In this document: one piece after another, positions 8,532-18,200 of the stretch
How positions within the stretch are numbered: position 1 is the stretch's first letter
Layout of the letters: the number at the start of each line of letters is the position of its first letter
Source: Sporocytophaga myxococcoides
GTDB lineage: Bacteria; Bacteroidota; Bacteroidia; Cytophagales; Cytophagaceae
Assembly: GCF_000775915.1 (NCBI RefSeq)
Contig: NZ_BBLT01000001.1
Coordinates: 434,001-498,000 of the forward strand
Direction of reading: 5' to 3'
DNA: 64,000 nucleotides
Notes under the pieces: generated by a model
What the model saw: only the letters and a program-made list of their open reading frames with translations
Databases searched by the model: none
Told to the model about the DNA's origin: nothing
Program-made: the position numbers and the translations under genes

Positions 8532-11500
8532 TTATCCTGAATGATTCATGGAATAATTGAACTCTGCAATCCAGCCATGAATGATATATTCTATTGTATC
8601 ATTGTTGTATCTGTTTTTGGAGTATCGTATGATAAATTCAAGAAGGTTGTCGCTGCCTTTACGAACGATGCAGTCCAGTTGGTTTTTCCTTTCCTGCTGA
8701 GGAGAAAAATATTCATAACTGTTGTTCAATATTATTTCTGAATCTTCTGTAAGAAGTTTTTGAAAAGGTTGAAAATTCAATCGTACATTATTAAATATTA
8801 CCCTGGGTTTGAAACCTGTTTTTTTGGCTTCCATATAGGCTTTATTAAATGCTTCCGTCTGATTTTCCTCCTCAAGGTTAACTATCAGTGGGAGATCATA
8901 AGCAAAGAATCCTGAAGAATTCATGTATGTTTTATTGAAATTCGGGATAATTCTCCCATGATAGCGTACGTCCAGAGGGATAAGGTTCGTATTGGTCCAT
9001 TTTCCAAGAGTGGTGACAAGCGCTGAGCCTATGGTGAAGAACAGATTAAATCTTTTATCTTCTGTTTGCTCCGTTTGCAAAGTCAACTTCATTTCTGCCT
9101 GATCAGAAAATGTATTCGAACCTAACGCATTATCAACAGGGAGATTTAAACCATGAGTCGCATCAGTATTGTTGATGAAACTGATTGTACCATCATTTAT
9201 ATTATCAAGATAGTTGATATAGGACTCATTAATCATATTTTGCTCAGGATGAGAGCCGTTTAACAGAGAAATAAGATTTTTCAGGAGGGTGATGCTGGTA
9301 ATCCCATCACCGTAAAAATGATGATACTGAATTACTCCACGGTAGTTATTTATGCCTGTCAGAAATATAGATACAGCCAATACTGGTCCTTCATATATAT
9401 TAATTCTGCCTGGAATATCATTTGTTTTTTGTTTGACAAGGGCATCTTGATTCCATGAATCAAGGACGGAAATATCTTCGAATTGAATCAATGTTTGTTT
9501 ACTGGAATTATGATTCCACTTAAGCAAACCTTCCTCTTTTTTATAGATTCGCTGGAACAGAGGGTACAGTTCTATTAGTTGTCCTACAGCCTTAGCGAGT
9601 GTTTCACTATTGAGGACTTTTTCATTATTAAGAGAAAAGGAAAACTCATGATTTAATACCCATTTATCTTCAATAGGATTTAAATTGAGAAATTCCTTCT
9701 GCACGGGGCTTAGTTCTAGGTCCTGTGCTATATCGTATCCAAGTCTGGATGCGAATTTTTTTGTGTCTGAATTCAAATTCGGAAGAACCTTATATGCAGA
9801 CTTCCAGAAGTAAGAAAATTCTTTTTTTACCGAATCATGTTTAAGAAAATTCGGATCTCCAACACTCATAGAGTTATCATGCAAACCTTTGATAAGCTTG
9901 TTACCTTCATAGGGGTTGAGCATTGATTCTTCAAAGGGAATCTGTAGGAAATCATTAATAGCAGTGAGCGTTGCTTTAGGATTGGCAATCAGATCTTCAT
10001 AATAGACAGTTATGGCTTTTCCAGCAGGAATCTCAGAGATAAAATCGACAATGTTTTTATTGAAGTCATACCAGATTTTCTCTGCATTTTTGTCCGGATC
10101 AGATTCGTTTCCCGGAATAAATTTATGGAATCTGTTCCTTACTATGGATTCCATAACGGCAAATGGATGCCTAACGAGAAACACATATTTTGCATTAGAA
10201 AACTGCTTCTCAGCTTTCCGCAAAACATTGATGTCAGAGGCATAACTTGGTGATTTGTCTATCAGCATCATATCATTAGTCATATCCTGTATTCTCCTGT
10301 ATACCTCTTTCACTGGAAGGCTTTTTAGCTCCTCTTGCTCCAGCCAGAATTTAGCTTCCTCAATACTTGTATTTTTTAATGTTTTAATTGTTTCAATTAA
10401 ACCATCTCCAAGACCGCTGTTACCTAACAGTAGTTTTCGCTCTTTTAGATTGGAGAAATTAAGAAGGTGCAATTCAGGAGGGGCAAACAGCTTTGAATTA
10501 CCCATCAACATTGCTCTTAAAAGTGTGGAACCTGATCTTGGGGTGGAAAGCAAGAATACTACGGGCCTGGTAAGTCTAACTCCTTCTTCATCTGCTGAAT
10601 GAGAAGACAGATTTAACTTCAATTCTGATTTTCCTACTGTAGTTTTTTCCGTACTTTCCTTTTGCAGATATGCACTTAGTTTGTCGATAGAATCATATTG
10701 AAGGATTTCATTGACATAAACAGGCATATTAAGTTTCTGCTCTATTTTTTTTACTAATGTCATTCCAAGAATAGAATCCAGTCCATATTCCATAAGAGAT
10801 ATACCAGAATTGATCTCTTCAGGATTTTTCTTTAGTAATGCAGAAGTTTCTTGTACTAAAAACTCTTTAATGTCAGAGCTTTTGGTCGTAATCGTTTCAT
10901 TTGCTTTATTGCTTTCTATATCTTTAGAAACAAGACCTTTCAAAACATGCTCTCTTAAAGTTGGTGTGCTGAGCCAATGAGAAGTCTTTTTTAGCGGAAA
11001 TGTAGGCAAGGATAGTCTATCTACAGGTTTATCATAAAGTAATTTCCAGTCTACTGATTTGCCTTGTTGCCATAAGTTTGATAGCTCTTTATAGTTGCCT
11101 GAATTAATCAATTTGTCAACTATTTCTTTTCCAGTTTCTTTTGATAGAGGTGATTCATTTCCTACCGCTTTGGGTGATTCGATGAGAGAGTTTTGCAGAA
11201 ACTGATTGATCTTATGTAGAAGGTCATTAATGGTCGAAACTGTAAATGACTGTCTGTACTCATGAGCAGTGCGGCCTGTCTGAAGAGTATAAGCAATGCT
11301 GTTAAGTTCAGAGTTTGTTACAGGAGTATCTTTCAGATATTTAAGGAATCTGTTGAGGTAATCTATAAGCTGTCCGGCAGAAGGTGCGGAAAATGGAATT
11401 ATAAAAACTTTATCTGCCAGGTTTGGAGCAGTATTTTTTCGAATAAATTCTTCCAGTACCACATGCGCATTTGTACCACCGAACCCAAATGAACTTAAAC

Positions 11501-14500
11501 CTGCTCTTCTTGGAGTGACTGCATTTACCTTAGGCCAGTCTCTTGTTTTCTGGACTATATAGAATGGTGAATTATTAAGATTAATAAAAGGATTGATTTC
11601 CTGAATGTGCAATGATGCCGGAATTTTTTTATGTTTCAGGGCCATCAGGACTTTAATTAAACCAGCCATACCAGCTGCAGCTTCCAGATGGCCGATATTA
11701 CTTTTTACCGCTCCGATACCACAATGGGCTGTACTTGGAGCAGCAACGTTCTGATCTTTTTGTAATGTCCGGAATGCTCGCTTTAGTCCTTCAATTTCGA
11801 CAGGATCTCCCAATGCAGTGCCCGTTCCGTGGGCTTCTATATAATTGATGCTGTTGATATCGCAGCCAGACCTTCTTATTGCCTGAGAAATTACATCAGC
11901 CTGAAGTGTAGGATTTGGTGCCGTAAGGCTGTTACCTCTTCCTCCATGATTTACACTGGTTCCTTTTATGACTCCATGTATTACATCTCCAGCTGCTATA
12001 GCTTGATTTAATGGTTTGAGAAATACAGAACCAACACCTTCACCTCTTGCATATCCATTGGCGCTTTTGTCAAAAGTCTTGCAGCGTCCGTCTTTCCCAA
12101 GTATGCCCGTTTTGCCAAAGGCAAGAATAGCAAGAGGAGATAAAACAAGGTTCACTCCTCCGACAATGGCCTGTTCGCAATCTCCATTGTGAATAGCCTG
12201 AACAGCCCTGTTTAGTGCAACCAGGCTGCTGGAGCAGGCTGTATCAATGGCTTCGCTTGGCCCATGTAAGTTCAGCCAATAGGATACTCTGTTCGGAAGA
12301 ATACTATGTGCTAATCCGGTTGAATGCTGAGGTTCTACATCAACTCCGTTTATGATAAGCAATTCATGATAGTCTCTCGTGGAAACCGCAGCAAAAACAC
12401 CGGTTTTGGTTCCAGATAATGATTGTGGTGTATAACCTGCATCCTGAATACATTTCCATACAGACTCCAAAAATAGTCTTTGTTGAGGATCTATGACTTC
12501 AGCTTCTCGACCTGAAATTTTGAAATAGTCAGCGTCAAACTTATCAACATTGTCAATGTATCCCCCGGCAAGCATGAAATCTTCTTCTGAGTCGCAGTTT
12601 AACAGGCCTGATATAACTTTCCACCATTTTAATCTGTCTTCTGGAGTATGCGTCACCATATCTTTTTCGTTTTCCAGATTTTTCCAGAATACATGTACGT
12701 CCGGTGACTGAGGAAATCTTCCGTCCATACCGACAACAGCTATGTCCCTAGTATTTTTATCATTTGCCGAAGAATTAAACTGATTGATTAAAATTGGTTT
12801 TTGAAATTTGTTTAAAATTTCTGAGGTTGAATCTCTTTCTTTAGAATCTGCTGATGAAGGAGATAGGTATTTAGTGATATTGGTATAAATGTCATTCAGA
12901 TTTCTAACATTGGTGATTACTATTGCCGGGATTCTCAAACGATAATCCTTATTTATAAATTCTAATAATTTTGTAAGCTTCATTGAAATATCTCCGTAAC
13001 CTAGTTCAGCATACGGATCTTCCTGAGGTGAGCTTTTTATCTCAGACCATCTTGATTTTAGATAAGTAAGTGTGGGAGCACCAGTATTTATTTCACATTC
13101 GGTTAATATTTGATTATCTGAGGCATTGCCAGATGCAGCTGGAGCAGGAGATACATGCTCTCCTGAACTTATTTTACCCAGAAGTCTTTCTAACTTATCT
13201 CTCTGGCCTTTTATAACACATAGCTGACTGTTATCGGAAGCCAATATCCTGTCAAAAGCGAATAATCCATCATTATTACCCAGAAGAAAAAGGCCAAATG
13301 ATTTTTCCATCATATCAATTACTATTTGATGTGGCATCATTCCACCACTTTCCCATAGTGGCCAGTTTATTGATATGCTTTTACCTTTTTTCTGTCCTTT
13401 TTCTGATGCAATTTGTCTTTGTCGCAAATAACCATCCATAAAACCATTTGCAGTTGCGTAATCTGTCTGCCCTCTGTTGCCAATAAAGGAGCTTATAGAA
13501 GAGAAGCCTGTAAAGAAGTCCAGAGGCTGATCATCCACTGTTTTATCAAGATTGATAAGGCCAGCGATTTTGACATCAAGCACATTTTTTAGCTGTTCTT
13601 CTTTTTTCGAAAGGAATGATCCGTCTTCAATAATGCCTGCTGCATGAATCACACCTTTCACAGGGCCGTATATGGTACCTACCTCTTTGATAATTTCCCT
13701 CAGGTGATTTCTGTTCTTTACATCACAAGATCTGTAGATAATATTTCCCCGGCTCCCTGTTACTTTTACTCCAGTTAGTTGTGGTTTACGTCCTAAAAGA
13801 ACTACCGTACATCTTGCTTTTGAGGCTATGTGCATAGCTAAGAGTTGCCCCAGTTTTCCTGATCCACCTGAAATAAGGTAAGAACTGTTGTCTTTTATTT
13901 CAATACCGGAAGGACTTGTATTAAATTCTTTTTCAATAATATTAAGCTGATAAGTCTCTGTTTTTATTTTAACAGTGCATTTTTCTTCATTGAAAAAGGT
14001 TTGTCTTTTAATCCATTCAAGGCTCTCTATACTGAAAGAATCAATGCCTGTAACATTTCCTTTAACATAAGGTAATTCTGCACTTACAGATTTCATAAGT
14101 CCTCTGAACGCAAATAACAAAGGAGAACTAAAAAGATCTGTTGATTCTATCACTACGGTAATGGAATATTGGCTCTTTTTCCTTATTACAGATATTTTTT
14201 TTACCATATTCTGTACACTCATATAGACACTCTCCACAAGCTTTACAGCATTTATGCCTTGCGACAATAAAGTCTGATCTTCATTAATGTAAAGAATAAA
14301 ATTGTATGGCGTAGCCTCTTCCAGAGTAATACCTGAGAACTCATGTTTTGAAGCAGGAATATTTACACTTTGAAATGTTTTTCTGAACAGATGTTTTTTT
14401 ATCTCGCTGAAATCATTTTCCTGTAGCAGGATAACATGATTATTAGTATTATTTAGTGAATCCTGAGGAATTACCTTTTCCCAGTGCAAGGTAAAGCCAT

Positions 14501-15254
14501 GTAAATTTTCTACTTGCAGAGGAGCGCGATAATTACTTTTTTCAAAGATATCAATATTAGGCTCTGGCACGTCAATAGCAGGAACGGATGATGATGTCTT
14601 AGGTATCTCTGTCTCAGGTTTACTTAAATCAAAATATTGCTCAAATTCTTGTTTAAACTCTCTTGCGAAATAATCTGCAATGCTTGAAAGGTTTTGATAT
14701 TCAAAAAAAACAGTTGGATATAAAGTTATTTTAATATCCTTTTCAAATTCTTCCGCAAGGCTTACAAGAGAGGAGGAACCCAGCCCAAGATCAAGCAGGT
14801 TCTCCTCCATGTTTATCTGGTCTGGATGGATTTCTAAAACAGATGCAATACGTTGTTTTAGAAAATTAGAAATCCTTATATGGAGCCCGATCATTTCTTC
14901 ATGATCTGTCACAGGTTTTATCAGGGCATGGTCCTGGCTGTGTATTGAGTAATAATTTACTATTTTATCAGAAAATTCTGAAGTGAAATATCCTATGATT
15001 TCCTGAAGTGTTTTGTATTCAAAAAAAACTGTCGGATATAGTTTAATCTCTAATTCCTGTTCAAATTCTTCTGCAATTTTAATCACTATAGAAGAGTCAA
15101 GTCCCATATCCAGCAGGTTTTCACTGAGATCCAGATGCTCGGCATCTGTCTGAAATTTTTCTGCAAACTTGGATAGAATGTATTCTTTCACCAAAAGATT
15201 TGCATCTGACAATGCTGAATTTCCTGTCGTGTTATATGAATTTAATATTTCCAT
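8532..15254 (-). CDS. Trans-AT PKS: ACP-ACP-KR-inactive ACP-KS-ACP-sulfotransferase-C
   Basis: A 2240-residue megasynthase. Domain order: ACP (S54 in MGLDSS), ACP (S160 in LGLGSS, Asp replaced by Gly), KR (SGGSGKLG near 460, Tyr599 in DYATAN), an ACP-like segment with LGYGDISM in which Asp755 replaces the phosphopantetheine serine, KS (C1007 in DTACSSS, plus EAHGTGT and KSNIGHLE), ACP (S1494 in YGLDS), a sulfotransferase domain about 1565-1830 (STPRSGSTLL and FLVRHPFAVMES, the two PAPS-binding regions), and a C-terminal condensation-like domain about 1845-2240 with intact HHFYGDG (H1978-G1984). No AT and no thioesterase are present. It starts with carrier domains, so its first module is completed by the KS at the end of the preceding protein. 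The last module would load, possibly sulfate, and release the chain through the C domain. The gap to the upstream gene is seven bases. Confidence 0.9.
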   Translation of the reverse strand: MEILNSYNTTGNSALSDANLLVKEYILSKFAEKFQTDAEHLDLSENLLDMGLDSSIVIKIAEEFEQELEIKLYPTVFFEYKTLQEIIGYFTSEFSDKIVNYYSIHSQDHALIKPVTDHEEMIGLHIRISNFLKQRIASVLEIHPDQINMEENLLDLGLGSSSLVSLAEEFEKDIKITLYPTVFFEYQNLSSIADYFAREFKQEFEQYFDLSKPETEIPKTSSSVPAIDVPEPNIDIFEKSNYRAPLQVENLHGFTLHWEKVIPQDSLNNTNNHVILLQENDFSEIKKHLFRKTFQSVNIPASKHEFSGITLEEATPYNFILYINEDQTLLSQGINAVKLVESVYMSVQNMVKKISVIRKKSQYSITVVIESTDLFSSPLLFAFRGLMKSVSAELPYVKGNVTGIDSFSIESLEWIKRQTFFNEEKCTVKIKTETYQLNIIEKEFNTSPSGIEIKDNSSYLISGGSGKLGQLLAMHIASKARCTVVLLGRKPQLTGVKVTGSRGNIIYRSCDVKNRNHLREIIKEVGTIYGPVKGVIHAAGIIEDGSFLSKKEEQLKNVLDVKIAGLINLDKTVDDQPLDFFTGFSSISSFIGNRGQTDYATANGFMDGYLRQRQIASEKGQKKGKSISINWPLWESGGMMPHQIVIDMMEKSFGLFLLGNNDGLFAFDRILASDNSQLCVIKGQRDKLERLLGKISSGEHVSPAPAASGNASDNQILTECEINTGAPTLTYLKSRWSEIKSSPQEDPYAELGYGDISMKLTKLLEFINKDYRLRIPAIVITNVRNLNDIYTNITKYLSPSSADSKERDSTSEILNKFQKPILINQFNSSANDKNTRDIAVVGMDGRFPQSPDVHVFWKNLENEKDMVTHTPEDRLKWWKVISGLLNCDSEEDFMLAGGYIDNVDKFDADYFKISGREAEVIDPQQRLFLESVWKCIQDAGYTPQSLSGTKTGVFAAVSTRDYHELLIINGVDVEPQHSTGLAHSILPNRVSYWLNLHGPSEAIDTACSSSLVALNRAVQAIHNGDCEQAIVGGVNLVLSPLAILAFGKTGILGKDGRCKTFDKSANGYARGEGVGSVFLKPLNQAIAAGDVIHGVIKGTSVNHGGRGNSLTAPNPTLQADVISQAIRRSGCDINSINYIEAHGTGTALGDPVEIEGLKRAFRTLQKDQNVAAPSTAHCGIGAVKSNIGHLEAAAGMAGLIKVLMALKHKKIPASLHIQEINPFINLNNSPFYIVQKTRDWPKVNAVTPRRAGLSSFGFGGTNAHVVLEEFIRKNTAPNLADKVFIIPFSAPSAGQLIDYLNRFLKYLKDTPVTNSELNSIAYTLQTGRTAHEYRQSFTVSTINDLLHKINQFLQNSLIESPKAVGNESPLSKETGKEIVDKLINSGNYKELSNLWQQGKSVDWKLLYDKPVDRLSLPTFPLKKTSHWLSTPTLREHVLKGLVSKDIESNKANETITTKSSDIKEFLVQETSALLKKNPEEINSGISLMEYGLDSILGMTLVKKIEQKLNMPVYVNEILQYDSIDKLSAYLQKESTEKTTVGKSELKLNLSSHSADEEGVRLTRPVVFLLSTPRSGSTLLRAMLMGNSKLFAPPELHLLNFSNLKERKLLLGNSGLGDGLIETIKTLKNTSIEEAKFWLEQEELKSLPVKEVYRRIQDMTNDMMLIDKSPSYASDINVLRKAEKQFSNAKYVFLVRHPFAVMESIVRNRFHKFIPGNESDPDKNAEKIWYDFNKNIVDFISEIPAGKAITVYYEDLIANPKATLTAINDFLQIPFEESMLNPYEGNKLIKGLHDNSMSVGDPNFLKHDSVKKEFSYFWKSAYKVLPNLNSDTKKFASRLGYDIAQDLELSPVQKEFLNLNPIEDKWVLNHEFSFSLNNEKVLNSETLAKAVGQLIELYPLFQRIYKKEEGLLKWNHNSSKQTLIQFEDISVLDSWNQDALVKQKTNDIPGRINIYEGPVLAVSIFLTGINNYRGVIQYHHFYGDGITSITLLKNLISLLNGSHPEQNMINESYINYLDNINDGTISFINNTDATHGLNLPVDNALGSNTFSDQAEMKLTLQTEQTEDKRFNLFFTIGSALVTTLGKWTNTNLIPLDVRYHGRIIPNFNKTYMNSSGFFAYDLPLIVNLEEENQTEAFNKAYMEAKKTGFKPRVIFNNVRLNFQPFQKLLTEDSEIILNNSYEYFSPQQERKNQLDCIVRKGSDNLLEFIIRYSKNRYNNDTIEYIIHGWIAEFNYSMNHSG

Positions 15255-15261
15255 AGCTGTT

Positions 15262-18200
15262 TTATTTTAAAGATTTTTCAAATTGAATAGCTTCTTCTAC
15301 TGTAATTAATCCCTTCTCTAGTTTTTCTAAGATTTCACTATAGCCTATGATGTTTTTAACGGTAGCCCGGTCGTATAAAGAAGTTTCCTTTACTGATTCA
15401 GAAATTGGTTCGACCGGATAGCCTGGCCAGAAGCGTTTCTTTTTGAATTTAGTTGGTGGCAATGGTTTCCTGGTCGGGACATAAGATGGATCCGTTTCTT
15501 CAAGGATCATATGACAGTTAGTTCCTCCGAAGCCAAAAGAGGATATTGCGGCTCTCCTTGGTTGTGATTCAGTTTCCCATGGTTTGGTTGCAGTAACAGG
15601 ATAAAAAGGTGAATTTTCAAATTCAAACCGTGGATGTGGATTCTTACAATTAAGACTTGCGGGGATGACTTTGTGTTTAAGAGCCATGGAAACCTTTATC
15701 AAACTTGCTACACCTGACGCATGCAATAGATGTCCGACATTAGCTTTGACAGAGGCAATAGCGCAGTATTGTTTTTGCAGATTTCCTGCTCCATATATCT
15801 GACCAGCTGCTTTTACTTCAATCGGGTCTCCTAGTAATGTTCCAGTGCCATGAGCTTCCAGATAAGTAATGCTTTTCCTGTCTACACCAGAGTTATCCAA
15901 AGCCATTTTAATAACTTCTTTTTGCATGAGCATATTGGGCGTAGTTAACCCCATCGTTTTTCCATCATTATTTACCGCAGATCCTCGTATCACTGCACAA
16001 ATCTGATCTCCATCCTGAAGTGCTTTTTTATATGATTTGAGTAATACGATTCCTGCTCCTTCTCCAAGTACAATTCCGTTTGCATTTTTATCAAAGACAT
16101 TACATTTTCCTTCCGGAGACAATACCTCTGCCTGACTGAAGCCAATATGCCCACCATCTGCAAGAAGGAGGGTGATGCCTCCAGCAATAGCCATTTCACA
16201 TTCTCCCAATCTTATTTTCTGGCAGGCTTCATGAACCGCGACAAGAGAAGATGAACAAGCTGTGTCTATGGTTAGTGATGTTCCTTTTAAATCATAAAAG
16301 TCTGAGATCCTGGCTGAGATCATATTCTGAATGGTATTAACAATAACATTCCTCTTCAGATCTCCATCCATATCATCTATCAGCTCTCCCCATTGTCCCG
16401 AAGCCCCTCCGGTGATTACTGCTATATTTTTATTTGCAATCTCAGCTTTGGTATATCCTGCCTGGTCGAACAGTTGCTGTGTCAGCTCAAGAAGTATTCT
16501 TTGCTGAGGATCGAGACACATAGCATCATTTTCTTTAATTTTAAAGAATTCGTTATCGAAAGCACTGATATTATTTATAAATCCTCCCCACTTCGAGTAC
16601 GTTTTTCCTTTTTTCCCTTTTTCAGAATCAAATGAATTCCTGTAATCCCAACGATCTATAGGGATTTCCTGTACTACATCTTTTTCTTCCACCAGGTTTT
16701 TCCAGAACTCCTGAGGAGAATCTGCACCTGGAAATTTGCATGATGCAGCAATGACAGCAATGGGCTCTGGTGCATTAGAAGGGGAAAAGGCATAAGCAGG
16801 TTTATCAGTAGAAGTATTTAACGTATCTGATATGCGATTAGAAGATACTGAACCTTTAGTATCTTTTGCTTTATCTTTTTTACTTGTAAAATATTTTAAA
16901 GTAAAATTTTTAATGTCCAGATATACTCTTCCGTATTGGTCTATCAGGAAAATGTTAAACTGCTGAAGGCTTACATCTTTAGTGAAACTGTCTTTTTCGA
17001 CTCTTACCCAAAGTTCAGAAGGCATAGCCTCAGAATGAATAGACAGTTTTTCTATAAAAAACGGCACCCAAAGTTCTCCTGTAGTTGAAGGAGAATTGAA
17101 TGAAAATCCGGCAACGCATTGAAATATTCCGTCAAGTATCATAGGGGAGAGCCATGTCTCTTTATTATATGGCGTTTTCAATCTGCCAGTTACTCGTCCT
17201 TCCGAAACATATAATTCTTCTATAGTTGAGAAAGAAGGACCGTAATGAAACTTATTGTTGTTGAACCAATGATAAATGTCATTGCTATTGATTTTGCTAG
17301 TGGAGCCACTGATTAATTCTGGGATGGAAGAAATTGATAGGGGAGCAATAGCTTCCGCTTTAACTTCTCCTTTTGCCAATTGTTTCTGTACTGACTTAAA
17401 GATGTATTGACGAAAATCTCCTTTATCTGTAAAATCTATTTCAACTGGAATGTCTTCTCTTTCTGCTATGAGTGGGGCAAACCATGATATGTTGCGGAAA
17501 GTATTAATTTTTTCATCAAGGGTGTTATCAGAAATTTTCTTTACCAGATCCAGATATCCGGCTCCTGCAAATATCACCTGTCCATTTATTACATGATCTG
17601 CAAGTTCTTCAGACATTCCATGTAAAGTAACAGGAACTTTTGTAATAACTCCTTGATGACTCACAGTACCGGCAACAAAGTAAGGCTTTTTAACAAATTG
17701 TTTATTTAATTCGTTTGACTGTTGAGAGTTGTGTGCTACTGAAAGCCTGGTATAGGTGAGTGTTCCGGATTTAAGCTCTTCATTGATTTTAGAAACAATA
17801 TCATCGATAGATTTGCATTCAAAGAATAATGCAATAGAAAGTTCCGGGAAAAGCTTTTCCAGTTCTGATGTAACTTTCATAATCACGACGGAATCGACCC
17901 CATATTCTTCAAGGTTTACATTGTTGTCAATCTCTTCCTGTTTCAATCCTAAGGCTTCTGTTAATATGCCAGTAATTTTATTTCTGATTTCATCAGATAC
18001 GTTTACCTCATTTACAATATTACTTGTTATTGGGTTAATGTCAATTGTATTGAGGCTAACAGCAGGTTTTAAATCGTTTAAAAGATAGATAAGATTGCCT
18101 GATGTTAGCTCCTCTTTGATTTTTTCAGAAATATCATTGATGGTTTTACATTCAAAAAATAAGGCAATAGAAATGCCTGAGAAGAGTTTTTCCAATTCTG

